The position numbers and the translations under genes are program-made. DNA of 46,902 nucleotides from Clostridium sp. AM49-4BH (GTDB lineage: Bacteria; Bacillota; Clostridia; Lachnospirales; Lachnospiraceae), in NCBI RefSeq assembly GCF_003478335.1, contig NZ_QUFB01000023.1, positions 1 to 46,902 on the forward strand, in the 5' to 3' direction. Below the pieces are notes generated by a model, which was not told the DNA's origin, searched no databases, and was given only the letters and a program-made list of their open reading frames with translations. This document shows, piece by piece, positions 17,578 through 26,328 of this stretch (the first letter of the stretch is position 1; every line of letters starts with the position of its first letter).

Positions 17578-19284
17578 TTACCGTGTAATTGCATCTTCCA
17601 ATGCTTTTCTTCTGGAAGCCTGGTTACGTGACCACTCAACGCACTTATCATAACCATACTTCTTAGCGCTCTTCTTCATACCTGCAACAACGCTGTCAAA
17701 CTTTTTGTCAGATTTAGCATAGATTGCTTTCCAAGAAGAGTTCTTGATCTCAGTTGTAACCTGATTCCAAGTAGTCTTAAGAGTAGTATCCTGAGTCTCC
17801 TTGGAGAATGATGTACCAGGAGCTACAGTATATTTACCTTTCTCCATGTACTCATTGATCGTTGTACAACCAGTCTTATCACGCCAATCTTTCTCGATAT
17901 CGCTAGATGGAGTAGCGTTGTAGCTTGCCCAGCTCTCTTTGTTGTATGTCTCACCGTCAGAATCTGGGTTAGAAGCATCGAGAGACCAAGTTACGTTGTT
18001 GATCTGCAACTCGCCATCATGGTAAGATCCCTTATAACCGCCACCCATTGTGGTATTTTTATCGTTCTGACATTTTACTCCGACATCTGTCAAGTATGCA
18101 TGTTTCTGATCATCATAATCCCAAGTATAACCCTTTGGACCATATTCCATTGTCATACGACCCTCTGGAGTAGAGAGATAGTTGATAATTTCCATACATT
18201 TCTCAGGGTACTCAGTCTTAGCACCGATAGACCAAACTCTATCTCCACCCTGTGTATTCATACCATAAACGATTGGTGAAGCATCTTCTGGTTTCATGCA
18301 GTACATAAGCTTGCCGGCAGATGTATGCTCTTTTGTGTTGTAACCAAGAGATCCACTGTAGTTGAAGATGGAGAACAATGTACCACCATTCTGAACCTTA
18401 GCGATCATCTCATCATATGTCTGTGTCATAGAGTCAGGGTCGATCAATCCATCCTGATACAGATCGTTGAACCACTTCAACATCTCAAGATATGGACCAT
18501 TCTCTTCCAATGCATCATGATACTTACCATTGGTTGGATCATATAATCCAAGTGCCAACTCATCGTATCCATAATATGCAGTAGCCATAGCCTTAACATA
18601 CATTACCATTGCATCATCCCAGTCTGGCCATAAGGATACAGCGTATACCTTATTACCGGAATCATCAGATGGGCAAAGCTTCTGCATGTTCTTCAGCATT
18701 TTGTGGTAATCCTGAAGATTTTTAACCTTTGGATAACCAAGTTTCTTGTAAAGATCCCAACGAGTATCCCATGTATAGAAGAAGGACTCATGATCTTTAC
18801 TGTTCAATGCCACGTTAGCACCAAAACCATAGAGCTTGTCACTGGCACCATTTGTGATCGTCTTTGTCAACTCTTTGTTTTTCTTAAGAGCATCCGGCAT
18901 GTTTTTCTTGATGTATGGGCCGTACTCATCTAATACATTGTCATCTTCCCATCCGAATAATAAATTATTCTTTACGGCCAAAGGATACTTATCATTATCA
19001 GCACCCCATACAACAATATCACCTAAGTTACCACTTGTCATACGTGTCTCAAACACGCCATCTCCCTCAGGAATGATATTCAACTCTACGTTGAATTTCT
19101 TCTTAAGGATGTCTGCAGACCAACCGATCTGCTTTCCGGAGAAGTTTGCCAACTGACTGTATACGTTCAATTTGATAACTTCGTTCTTTTTGCTTCCACA
19201 ACCTGTTAATGCAGATGCAGAACCAATTACCATACTAGAAGCCAACAGTACAGAAAGTAACTTCTTTGAAAAAAGTTTTCTCAT
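17578..19284 (-). CDS. ABC transporter substrate-binding lipoprotein (CUT1, LplA type)
   Basis: A 568-residue solute-binding protein that captures an oligosaccharide outside the cell. The signal peptide ends in a lipobox, ALTGCG, with Cys29 as lipid attachment site. The mature protein starts with VIKLNVYSQLANFSG and contains YYGYDELALGLYDPTNGKY and PEKCMEIINYLSTPEGRM, as in the large (500-570 residue) binding proteins of the LplA/YtcQ group. It is the third gene of a permease-permease-binding-protein operon and has stem-loops both before and after it, consistent with higher transcript level than the permeases. GGAGG precedes the start. The ligand is not readable from sequence; plant or host polysaccharide fragments are plausible given the GH5 gene nearby. 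Confidence 0.93.
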   Translation of the reverse strand: MRKLFSKKLLSVLLASSMVIGSASALTGCGSKKNEVIKLNVYSQLANFSGKQIGWSADILKKKFNVELNIIPEGDGVFETRMTSGNLGDIVVWGADNDKYPLAVKNNLLFGWEDDNVLDEYGPYIKKNMPDALKKNKELTKTITNGASDKLYGFGANVALNSKDHESFFYTWDTRWDLYKKLGYPKVKNLQDYHKMLKNMQKLCPSDDSGNKVYAVSLWPDWDDAMVMYVKAMATAYYGYDELALGLYDPTNGKYHDALEENGPYLEMLKWFNDLYQDGLIDPDSMTQTYDEMIAKVQNGGTLFSIFNYSGSLGYNTKEHTSAGKLMYCMKPEDASPIVYGMNTQGGDRVWSIGAKTEYPEKCMEIINYLSTPEGRMTMEYGPKGYTWDYDDQKHAYLTDVGVKCQNDKNTTMGGGYKGSYHDGELQINNVTWSLDASNPDSDGETYNKESWASYNATPSSDIEKDWRDKTGCTTINEYMEKGKYTVAPGTSFSKETQDTTLKTTWNQVTTEIKNSSWKAIYAKSDKKFDSVVAGMKKSAKKYGYDKCVEWSRNQASRRKALEDAITR

Positions 19285-19328
19285 AATTTTCCTCCATTCT
19301 GAAGTGTTTTAATTCTTCTTATTTTTAA

Positions 19329-19355
19329 GTTCGAATGGCATTACACCATTCGAAC
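19329..19355 (-). promoter_or_regulatory. Perfect intercistronic hairpin before the binding-protein gene
   Basis: GTTCGAATGG (19329-19338) and CCATTCGAAC (19346-19355) form a perfect 10-bp stem with a 7-base loop, in the 121-base gap between permease and binding-protein genes. On the minus strand it is followed by TTAAAAATAA rather than a T-run. Such hairpins often protect the downstream part of a processed mRNA, here the binding-protein message. Confidence 0.65.
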
Positions 19356-19405
19356 TCATTCACTTTACGATTTGGTTCACTAAACCATCAGTGTACCAAT
19401 ATACA

Positions 19406-20374
19406 TTAACCCTTTACAGCACCAAGCATAATACCTTTTTCGAAATATCTCTGCATGAAAGGATATACGCAAAGGATAGGGATAACAGATACCATGGCTA
19501 CCGTGTACTTGATAACCTTGGTATTCAATGCAGCAGCTGCTGCATCTGATGTCTGTGCGCCGGATGTAGAGTTCATGATCGAGCCCAAGTTACTTGATGT
19601 GTTCAAGTAGGTATACAATCTATGCTGCAATGTAAACAACTTAGCGTTACCCTGCATGTAAATCAAGGAATCCTGGAAGGAATTCCAATGACCTACCGCA
19701 CCGAAGATTGCGATTGTAGCAAGAATCGGCTTACTCAAAGGCCAGATCAACTTGCGAAATACTACCATATATGATGCACCATCAATAAATGCACTCTCTT
19801 CCAACTCGCTCGGTATAGACTCTATATACGTCTTAACGAGGATAATGTTGTACGGAGCAACAATTCCTGGGATGATGTATACCCAGTAGTTATTTGTAAG
19901 ACCTAACATAACTAAGTTCAAGTATGTTGGGATCAAACCAGCGTTGAAATACATTGTGATAACGAGGAAACGATACCATAAACTTCTATGCCACATTTCC
20001 TGCTTTGTTACCAAGTAACCAACGAATGCAGAAGCAAGTACCATCAATGCAGTACCAAGAATCGTTCTGCTGACAGATACCAAGAACGCATTTCCCAGAT
20101 CGCCAACTTCACGCAATTTCAAATAGTTATCAATATTCAGTCCCTTCGGGTAGAAATTGATCATACCCTTTTTAACCAGATCATTACTTGAAATCGTATT
20201 GATAAACAAGTAATAGAATGGGAAGATACATGTTAATGTAAACAGTGTAAAGAATATATAGTTGAGTACATCAAAGACAACGTCTCCGACAGATCTCTTG
20301 TACATTCTTTTATGTTTCTTGTTGTACTCTTTTTCTCTTTTAGCATCTAACTTTTCCTGTGCTGTCTTAGCCAT
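19406..20374 (-). CDS. Carbohydrate ABC transporter permease (LplC/YtcP type)
   Basis: A 322-residue inner-membrane permease with six predicted helices. The N-terminal 30 residues are strongly basic (AKREKEYNKKHKRMYKRSVG). The coupling loop that contacts the ATPase is EESAFIDGASYMVVFRKLIW, the EAA motif of the family. It ends in RYFEKGIMLGAVKG, the usual C-terminus of LplC-type proteins. It follows the other permease gene by 13 bases with AGGAGG in the gap, so the two are co-translated. No ATPase gene is present; LplABC-type systems normally share an MsmX-like ATPase encoded elsewhere. Confidence 0.93.
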   Translation of the reverse strand: MAKTAQEKLDAKREKEYNKKHKRMYKRSVGDVVFDVLNYIFFTLFTLTCIFPFYYLFINTISSNDLVKKGMINFYPKGLNIDNYLKLREVGDLGNAFLVSVSRTILGTALMVLASAFVGYLVTKQEMWHRSLWYRFLVITMYFNAGLIPTYLNLVMLGLTNNYWVYIIPGIVAPYNIILVKTYIESIPSELEESAFIDGASYMVVFRKLIWPLSKPILATIAIFGAVGHWNSFQDSLIYMQGNAKLFTLQHRLYTYLNTSSNLGSIMNSTSGAQTSDAAAAALNTKVIKYTVAMVSVIPILCVYPFMQRYFEKGIMLGAVKG

Positions 20375-20387
20375 ACGATTTCACCTC

Positions 20388-21854
20388 CTATACAATACTC
20401 TCGCCGCGCAATGCCTTAGATACACTATTGGCACCAAACAGCAACGCTACACTGACAATGGATTTTGCCATACCAATTACCGTGGATAGCGGGATACTGC
20501 CGCCATTAATACCTAAGTCGTATACCCACAGATCCAATACACGGATCGTATCCATGTTGTTCGGGTTACGGAATACAAGGTACTGATCCAAACCATTGCT
20601 CAAGCAGCCTGCGATTGCCATCAACAGCAATACGAAGAATGTAGGAAGCAAACCAGGTAAAGTAATGTGACGCATCTTTTGGAATCGACCGGCACCATCT
20701 ACTGTTGCCGCCTCATATAAGGACTGATCGATACCGGAAATACCTGCGATGTAGATAATAGCACTCCAACCTACACCTTTCCATGTTCCCCATGCCCACA
20801 TCTTAAGCCATGTATGCTTAGAACTCATCAACCACGCTTTACCCTGTGCGTTCTGTGCAACAACACCAATCTCCTTCAAGAATGTGTTAATGAAACCATC
20901 TGTAGAGAAGATAGCCAATGCAACCGCATACACAAGTACCCAGCTGATAAAGTTAGGAATCGTCGTGAATGTCTGTACAAAACGACGGAATCTCAAGTTC
21001 TTCATCTCGCAAAGGAAGATTGCAAAGATCATAGGAAGCCAGCTGGTACCCACTCCCAAGAAACTCATGATCAATGTATTTCTCATGGTATTGATCATAT
21101 CAGTACGTGTAGCTGAGTTCTGGAACAAATATGTAAACCACTTGAATCCTACGAAGCTGCTCATAGAAAGCGTATCTCCTGATTTGTAATCGAAAAACGC
21201 ATATCTCCAACCATACAAAGGCAGGTAGCAGAATACAAATGCTAATGCAATGAATGGAAGGAACATAAGGAATAACTTATACTTTGATTCCATCTCGTAC
21301 TTCTCACCCTTGTCAACACTAGGAAGAGAAATAAATACAACAATTGCTGTAATAAGCATAATAGCTGTTAATACTGCATAACCATAAAATGCTGTTGGGA
21401 TCTGAGGTAAGATCTTGTTAGCCTTTGTCGGATCTGTAGAAGAATTTACCAGCATATAACTCACTACAGTTACAACTAATCCAAGTGTCTCAGCGACTGC
21501 GCCACCCAACGTAAACTGAGCACCTGTTTTCTGCATTCTCAGATTACCGAGGGACATACAAGCTCCCACGCCGAGTAAAATGATACCGATCACCAATATA
21601 ATAGATGCAATCATTACAACGGCAAAGCTGCTTTCACTGACCCAGTTCATACGGAACGCTCTGGCGAACTCACTTGTCAAACTGTTGTAGGATACTGCTG
21701 ATGTAAACAGGGATACATTTGAACTGATCATCTTAGCAACTCTAGTTGGATTAAATGTCGGGAAAAATGCACCAACGATCAACAGAATTGTAATGATTCT
21801 CTGACAGATGTACAGTCCTGAAGCAGCTCCTTTCTTGTTTTCTTTGTCTTTCAT
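20388..21854 (-). CDS. Carbohydrate ABC transporter permease (LplB/YteP type) with N-terminal extension
   Basis: A 488-residue permease. The C-terminal 290 residues are a standard LplB-type permease: YKLFLMFLPFIALAFVFCYL, GWRYAFFDYKSG, and the EAA loop YEAATVDGAGRFQKMRHITL. The N-terminal 190 residues are extra compared with the usual length of about 300. They hold about four hydrophobic segments (IITILLIVGAFFPTF, FAVVMIASIILVIGIILLGV, a third near 110-130, and VLTAIMLITAIVVFI), separated by a loop rich in Ser and Thr. The function of this extension is unknown. AGGAGG lies 8 bases before the ATG. First gene of the operon. Confidence 0.92.
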   Translation of the reverse strand: MKDKENKKGAASGLYICQRIITILLIVGAFFPTFNPTRVAKMISSNVSLFTSAVSYNSLTSEFARAFRMNWVSESSFAVVMIASIILVIGIILLGVGACMSLGNLRMQKTGAQFTLGGAVAETLGLVVTVVSYMLVNSSTDPTKANKILPQIPTAFYGYAVLTAIMLITAIVVFISLPSVDKGEKYEMESKYKLFLMFLPFIALAFVFCYLPLYGWRYAFFDYKSGDTLSMSSFVGFKWFTYLFQNSATRTDMINTMRNTLIMSFLGVGTSWLPMIFAIFLCEMKNLRFRRFVQTFTTIPNFISWVLVYAVALAIFSTDGFINTFLKEIGVVAQNAQGKAWLMSSKHTWLKMWAWGTWKGVGWSAIIYIAGISGIDQSLYEAATVDGAGRFQKMRHITLPGLLPTFFVLLLMAIAGCLSNGLDQYLVFRNPNNMDTIRVLDLWVYDLGINGGSIPLSTVIGMAKSIVSVALLFGANSVSKALRGESIV

Positions 21855-21945
21855 AAATAACCTCCTCGTATTATTTATCGTGCGCTAAGTGCTTTTTAGT
21901 GCAAAATTGCTCAAAATCACACCAACGTAGTTACTTCATCATGTA

Positions 21946-21974
21946 ATTATACCTAAAGAATTCGTTAAAAAATA
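21946..21974 (-). promoter_or_regulatory. Possible promoter of the transporter operon
   Basis: A good -10 TATAAT (21951-21946 on the minus strand) lies 92 bases before the first permease start codon. Seventeen bases upstream is only TATTTT, so the -35 is poor and activation by a regulator is likely. Confidence 0.4.
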
Positions 21975-22051
21975 CCATAATCTTTCAAGAAAAAATACAC
22001 GATTTTTTCACACTTTTAACAAAAAATATATAAATTTTTGTGCAATTCATC

Positions 22052-22093
22052 AAACAGAAAGGGAGAGATGAGACAATATTGTCTCACCTCTCC
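22052..22093 (-). terminator. Terminator of the surface-protein gene
   Basis: GGAGAGATGAGACAAT and ATTGTCTCACCTCTCC (22062-22093) form a 16-bp stem with one mismatch around an AATATT centre. On the minus strand it is followed by CTTTCTGTTTG. It separates the surface-protein gene from the transporter operon. Confidence 0.75.
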
Positions 22094-22128
22094 ACACGAT
22101 CACTCTCCCAAATGGGATATGCGTTTCA

Positions 22129-23004
22129 TTAGTCTTTCTTTCTCTTAACAACTACTACGATACCTGCAATCACTACAACTGCAACTACTACGATAGCTGC
22201 TACTGCTCCACCACTGATAGAAGAAGAGCTGCTACTGCTGCTAGAAGATGAAGAAGATGCGTCTGCTGCAGGCGTTGGTGTTGCTTCTACTGCATCAGGG
22301 TTATCAACATCAAATCCGCTAACCTTGAATGTGATCTCTACAGAATCATTAGGTGTTCTAATGCTTGGGCAACTAGGATAAGCACCCTGATCCTTCTGAT
22401 ATGAGTTGAATGGATCAAGACGGAACAATCCACTCTCATCTGTGTACTCTGTTGGAACGAAGATGTCGTCCTGAAGTGTTACAGATGTATTATCGATCTT
22501 AAGCTTCCAGTCTGTTACCTGGATCTTGCCGTCTTTGTATGCAGACATCGGAATATCTGTACTTGCATACAGCATGGTCATTTTTGCCTGCTGGCTGCTC
22601 TCTGCACTTGTCAATACGCCGCCCAAGTCCTTTACGCTAACTGTGTAAACGCCGTTGCCTTTGATCTCAGCATCTGTTACTGTTGCACCCGGAACTGCTG
22701 TAAGTGCATTGTTTTCACTATGATACAACTTACCTTCATAAGCACCGTCTGGAAGATTTGTACCATTCAAACCATTCTCTTTCTGATACCATTCATCACG
22801 AAAGATCCAAGACTCTGACTGCTGCAAACCGAAGTATGCATGATATGTAGTCTTACCAGATGCATCGAATGCAGCCTTTGCTGCTTCCTTTGCTGCTTTG
22901 CTAATTGTTCCTGCACTTGCATTTGGTGCAGATGTTACTGCAAATGTTAACGCCATTACGCTCGCAGAAGCGATTGCAATGATTTTTCTCATTGATTTTC
23001 TCAT
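22129..23004 (-). CDS. Surface protein with signal peptide, Ser spacer and C-terminal anchor
   Basis: A 291-residue protein I cannot assign to a named family. It has a signal peptide (KIIAIASASVMALTFAVTSA), a beta-rich domain of about 200 residues (YHAYFGLQQSESWIFRDEWY, then GNGVYTVSVKDLGGVL, then VEITFKVSGFDV), a Thr/Pro/Ala and poly-Ser spacer, and a C-terminal membrane helix (AVAAIVVVAVVVIAGIVVVV) ending in KRKKD. There is no LPxTG motif, so it is membrane-anchored with the domain exposed at the wall. The start at 23004 is preferred over 23010 because AGGAGG is 7 bases upstream of it. Position between the YesM kinase and the transporter operon suggests a role in binding the same carbohydrate; this is inference. 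Confidence 0.8.
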   Translation of the reverse strand: MRKSMRKIIAIASASVMALTFAVTSAPNASAGTISKAAKEAAKAAFDASGKTTYHAYFGLQQSESWIFRDEWYQKENGLNGTNLPDGAYEGKLYHSENNALTAVPGATVTDAEIKGNGVYTVSVKDLGGVLTSAESSQQAKMTMLYASTDIPMSAYKDGKIQVTDWKLKIDNTSVTLQDDIFVPTEYTDESGLFRLDPFNSYQKDQGAYPSCPSIRTPNDSVEITFKVSGFDVDNPDAVEATPTPAADASSSSSSSSSSSSSISGGAVAAIVVVAVVVIAGIVVVVKRKKD

Positions 23005-23216
23005 TGTCATTCCTCCTAATCAATATATTTGTTTGCTTTTCGTTTTGCTGCCTGCAAAACTACTTACTTGCTTATTTTAGCAGAACGAAGTGATATTAAA
23101 ACCATAATTATTAGACATATTTACCCGAAAAATTCCTTGCCACGTATATTTTTTTCATATTTTTACCAAATAATTGTCCTGTTTTGGATGCGCTTTTTGC
23201 CAATAACCGCTATTTA

Positions 23217-25037
23217 TTATGGTAATTCCTGCTCATCACTTTGCTCGATCGCTGTCGAAGCATTCTTCGGGATCCGTATTGTCACAACCGTCCCCTCATT
23301 CAAACGGCTATCCACCTTTACCGCATACTCTTTTCCATACTGCATGATCAATCGCTGATTCACATTGCTGATCCCAATATGCCCCCCGCTTCCATCTGTT
23401 TGTGTCAATGAGTGGCGCAATTCACCCAATTGATAATAATTCATTCCAATTCCATTATCAATCACTTCTATAATAATGTCTTTTTCATCTTGAGACACTT
23501 TCACCTCAAGTCTTCCGTCCTTCGGTTTATTTTCCAAGCCGTGTATAAAAGCGTTCTCCACAAACGGCTGAATGATGAGCGGCATCACTTCCTGCGTCAT
23601 ATCAACGTCATCATCTACCATAATTTCGGAATGGATGCGATCCCCAAAGCGATAATCCTGTATCTTCATATAATTATCAATCAGTTCTATTTCCGATTGC
23701 AAACTTACCAGCTTATGACTGACTTGTATATTCCGCCGCATGATCTTTGCAAGCATTTTGACCAGATCTTCAATCTCCGGCTGATGATTAACCCTCGCCT
23801 TCATTCTGATCGTTTCTAATGTATTGTATAGGAAGTGAGGGTTAATCTGACTAGCTAACATTTTAAATTCAACTTCCTTTTGCCGTGTATGCATTTTCTC
23901 TTTCTGCACTTTTTCTTCTACCATTGATTCTGTCAGATCTTGGATATCGTCCATCATCGTTCCGAGTTCGGCATAAATTTCCCCGATCTCGTCGTTTCCC
24001 CCCACCATTTTTACCCGATCATAACGACCGGTTGCTACCAAATGCATCTGATGACGCAATTCTTTCAATCGGCTGGAAAAGCTGGTCGAATATCCTATGA
24101 TCATCGCAAACGAGATTAGCATTCCAATTCCCACGATCAAATACGCATTAAAGGTAACCTGATTGATCTGCTCCGTGATTCCGGAGTAATCCTGTACACT
24201 GACAAGAGAGTAGTAATTGGTCATATTTTGCGGATGTACTTTCTTATACGTAACAAATCTGTCTTTTCCGATAACACCAAAACGCGTATTTCCCGTCCAT
24301 CTTGTCGTACCGCGCAAATATGTTTCCAGCGCGAGCTCCTCTGTTCCCGAAACTTCATAGTTCGTATACAACACATTTACATCATTATACAGAAGAACCG
24401 TATTTTCTTCCCGTTCTGCAATTGCCGAATTGATCAAATCCATATTCATCTGCACCGCCAATATGCCAAGCTGCTCCCCATCAGCACTAACGATCTGTTT
24501 TGCGACCTGTATGCACTTTTGCTTTTCTTCTCGGTCTTCACCATAACACCAGATCAATCCACCTTTTTTATCACATACATCGCTATACCAAGACTGTTGT
24601 GTGACAGATGGCCCCAGATAAGTAAACGGCCGATCATAACATAGGGTTTCATTGCTGACATAGATCACTATATCCGAGATTGACTGCTTATAATCCTGCA
24701 TATAACGATCAATCTCCCACAATTTCCCCTTATCTTTCTGCCATTTCTTTTCATCGGTATAATCTTTTGTGATCATATTAGACAGCACCGTATTTATATT
24801 CATGTTTTCGCAAACTTTTTCCATATCCGGCACAGCATCTTCAAGAATACTTGCCATCAAGTGCAATTCTTGTTTTTGCGCCTTCTTATTTTGTTCGATC
24901 AAACTGTTGGCTGCTCTATTGTTTAAATATACAGTTACGCCAAAAAAGGGAATAACGCCACCTATCACAAAGACAAGTATCATCTTCCCTCTAAATCGGA
25001 TATTCTTAAATAATTTAGTCCTCCAACTGCTTTTCAC
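23217..25037 (-). CDS. YesM-type sensor histidine kinase, GTG start
   Basis: A 606-residue membrane kinase. The first helix (MILVFVIGGVIPFFGVTVYL) is followed by an outside sensor region (about 40-285), a second helix (AYLIVGIGMLISFAMIIGYS), a HAMP domain (LRHQMHLVATGRYDRVKMVG), a coiled-coil, and a His_kinase domain with the phospho-acceptor His401 in INPHFLYNTLETIRMKA. The ATPase part has PFVENAFIHGLE (N box), VIDNGIGMN (G1) and GGHIGISNVNQRL (G2). GGAGG sits upstream of a GTG start; an in-frame ATG is not available because ATGTGA stops. YesM kinases normally pair with an AraC-type YesN response regulator; none is encoded next to it in this window. Likely role: sensing a carbohydrate and controlling the transporter genes downstream. 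Confidence 0.93.
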   Translation of the reverse strand: MKSSWRTKLFKNIRFRGKMILVFVIGGVIPFFGVTVYLNNRAANSLIEQNKKAQKQELHLMASILEDAVPDMEKVCENMNINTVLSNMITKDYTDEKKWQKDKGKLWEIDRYMQDYKQSISDIVIYVSNETLCYDRPFTYLGPSVTQQSWYSDVCDKKGGLIWCYGEDREEKQKCIQVAKQIVSADGEQLGILAVQMNMDLINSAIAEREENTVLLYNDVNVLYTNYEVSGTEELALETYLRGTTRWTGNTRFGVIGKDRFVTYKKVHPQNMTNYYSLVSVQDYSGITEQINQVTFNAYLIVGIGMLISFAMIIGYSTSFSSRLKELRHQMHLVATGRYDRVKMVGGNDEIGEIYAELGTMMDDIQDLTESMVEEKVQKEKMHTRQKEVEFKMLASQINPHFLYNTLETIRMKARVNHQPEIEDLVKMLAKIMRRNIQVSHKLVSLQSEIELIDNYMKIQDYRFGDRIHSEIMVDDDVDMTQEVMPLIIQPFVENAFIHGLENKPKDGRLEVKVSQDEKDIIIEVIDNGIGMNYYQLGELRHSLTQTDGSGGHIGISNVNQRLIMQYGKEYAVKVDSRLNEGTVVTIRIPKNASTAIEQSDEQELP

Positions 25038-25073
25038 ATCAATCCTCCATGCTGCGAACCGGCTCCGTCTCCA

Positions 25074-25412
25074 TTATATTTTGAAACGTAACTGCTGTGG
25101 CTCTCGCAGTGCCTTGCCAGACAAAGATGTCACATTCGTTGTGATATTCAGGACATACGTCTCATCTTGTGCATATGGCTCAAGTGGCTCAATTTCGATA
25201 ATATTTTCTAATGAATTGTATCGGATCGCTGTCTTAAGCGGAGACAGATTTTCCGTTGTGACATACAAATTTACATTATTTACGGTTTTTGGATCCAACG
25301 GAACATTAAACTTTACCTTCCAAAGAAAATTTCCCGTTTTGTATTTCAGATCCTGTTTTACTTTTCCCTCTAAATCTTCTGTCATCCCCTCTATCGATAA
25401 ATAATCCGTCAT
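25074..25412 (-). CDS. Small single Ig-like (Big_5-type) domain protein
   Basis: A 112-residue protein that is almost one domain. The pattern FLWKVKFNVPLDPKTVNNVN, then ENIIEIEPLEPYAQDETYVL and SGKALREPQQLRFKI is that of the SbsA-type Ig-like domain (Big_5), where P-L-D-P and L-S-G-K-A-L are typical. These usually sit in large surface proteins, but here there is no signal peptide or membrane segment. The start at 25412 is chosen over 25448 because AAGGTGG lies 7 bases upstream. It is 36 bases upstream of the YesM kinase on the same strand and probably in its transcript. Its role is unknown. Confidence 0.78.
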   Translation of the reverse strand: MTDYLSIEGMTEDLEGKVKQDLKYKTGNFLWKVKFNVPLDPKTVNNVNLYVTTENLSPLKTAIRYNSLENIIEIEPLEPYAQDETYVLNITTNVTSLSGKALREPQQLRFKI

Positions 25413-25488
25413 ATCATTACCACCTTTCTTAACGGTCTCGTCAAACATTGGGAGTCACCCATCTTTTTGTTATCGTTTTTGTATTTAA

Positions 25489-25545
25489 AGTGTACCACAA
25501 ATCATGCAGTTTGTGTAGTCCAAGGCGGGTATCATGTGGTATACT
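25489..25545. promoter_or_regulatory. Divergent extended -10 promoters sharing one control region
   Basis: Plus strand: TGGTATACT (TATACT 25540-25545) towards the flavin reductase gene. Minus strand: TGGTACACT (TACACT 25494-25489) towards the Ig-like protein and YesM genes. The two form an inverted repeat (TACCACA at 25493-25499 and TGTGGTA at 25535-25541), and their -35 zones overlap near 25512-25522. Neither has a good -35. Confidence 0.5.
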
Positions 25546-25629
25546 AATACTACTTATATCGGATATGTCTGCCAGCATGTAAATTCCGCCGGCTAACGGA
25601 TTCCAAATTTCAATACAGGAGGCATTTTT

Positions 25630-26223
25630 TTGAGCAAAATAAATTTTAAGCCGGGTAATATGCTTTACCCACTTCCTGCGGTTATGGTAAGCTGCGGCGA
25701 TATCGCACAAGAGTCTAATATCCTTACCGTTGCGTGGACCGGTACCATCTGTACCAACCCACCGATGGTCTATATTTCCGTGCGGCCCGAACGATATTCC
25801 TATGCCATGATCCGCGAAACAGGCGAATTTGTGATCAATCTCACTACCAAAAAACTTGCACGTGCAACGGATTTTTGCGGGGTACGTTCCGGTCGTGATC
25901 TTGACAAATGGAACGAATGTCATCTAACTAAGATCCCGGCAGATACCGTGCGCTGCCCGATGATCGCCGAATCGCCCGTTAACATTGAATGTCAGGTAAC
26001 AGAAATAAACGAACTTGGTTCTCATCATATGTTTTTGGCCAAAGTCACCGCCGTACACGTGGACGATGCCTACATTGATGAGAAAGGGACCTTTCATTTG
26101 AATGATACCGGTCTGCTTGCCTATTCACATGGCACTTACCACGAATTAGCCAAAGCCATGGGGAACTTTGGTTATTCTGTACGTAAGACACACGGAAAAA
26201 AGCAAAAGCGAAAGAAACGGTAA
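25630..26223 (+). CDS. Flavin reductase-like (flavoredoxin) domain protein, TTG start
   Basis: A 197-residue cytosolic flavoprotein of the flavin reductase/flavoredoxin group that binds FMN on a split-barrel fold. Family features are NFKPGNMLYPLPAVMVSCGD, ILTVAWTGTICTNPPMVYIS, SVRPERYSYAMIRETGEFVI, and PVNIECQVTEINELGSHHMF then AKVTAVHVD. The C-terminus is strongly basic (RKTHGKKQKRKKR). The start codon is TTG, with CAGGAGG 8 bases upstream and no alternative ATG near. It is transcribed alone, divergent from the YesM gene. The electron donor and partner are not evident from context. Confidence 0.88.
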   Translation: MSKINFKPGNMLYPLPAVMVSCGDIAQESNILTVAWTGTICTNPPMVYISVRPERYSYAMIRETGEFVINLTTKKLARATDFCGVRSGRDLDKWNECHLTKIPADTVRCPMIAESPVNIECQVTEINELGSHHMFLAKVTAVHVDDAYIDEKGTFHLNDTGLLAYSHGTYHELAKAMGNFGYSVRKTHGKKQKRKKR

Positions 26224-26227
26224 ATAA

Positions 26228-26256
26228 TTAACATAATTTTTTGGGGAACATATAAT
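26228..26256 (+). promoter_or_regulatory. Sigma-A-like promoter of the OLD-family gene
   Basis: TTAACA (26228-26233) and TATAAT (26251-26256) are 17 bases apart. The leader of about 65 bases contains a stray AGGAGG (26262-26267) with no start codon near it, and a TATCGC/GCGATA hairpin at about 26298-26314 just before the true ribosome site. Confidence 0.7.
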
Positions 26257-26328
26257 GTATTAGGAGGTCGCGCTTAGGCAGCGTTTATTCCTATCTTTAT
26301 CGCAAATAGCGATAGAATGGAGTGCAAT

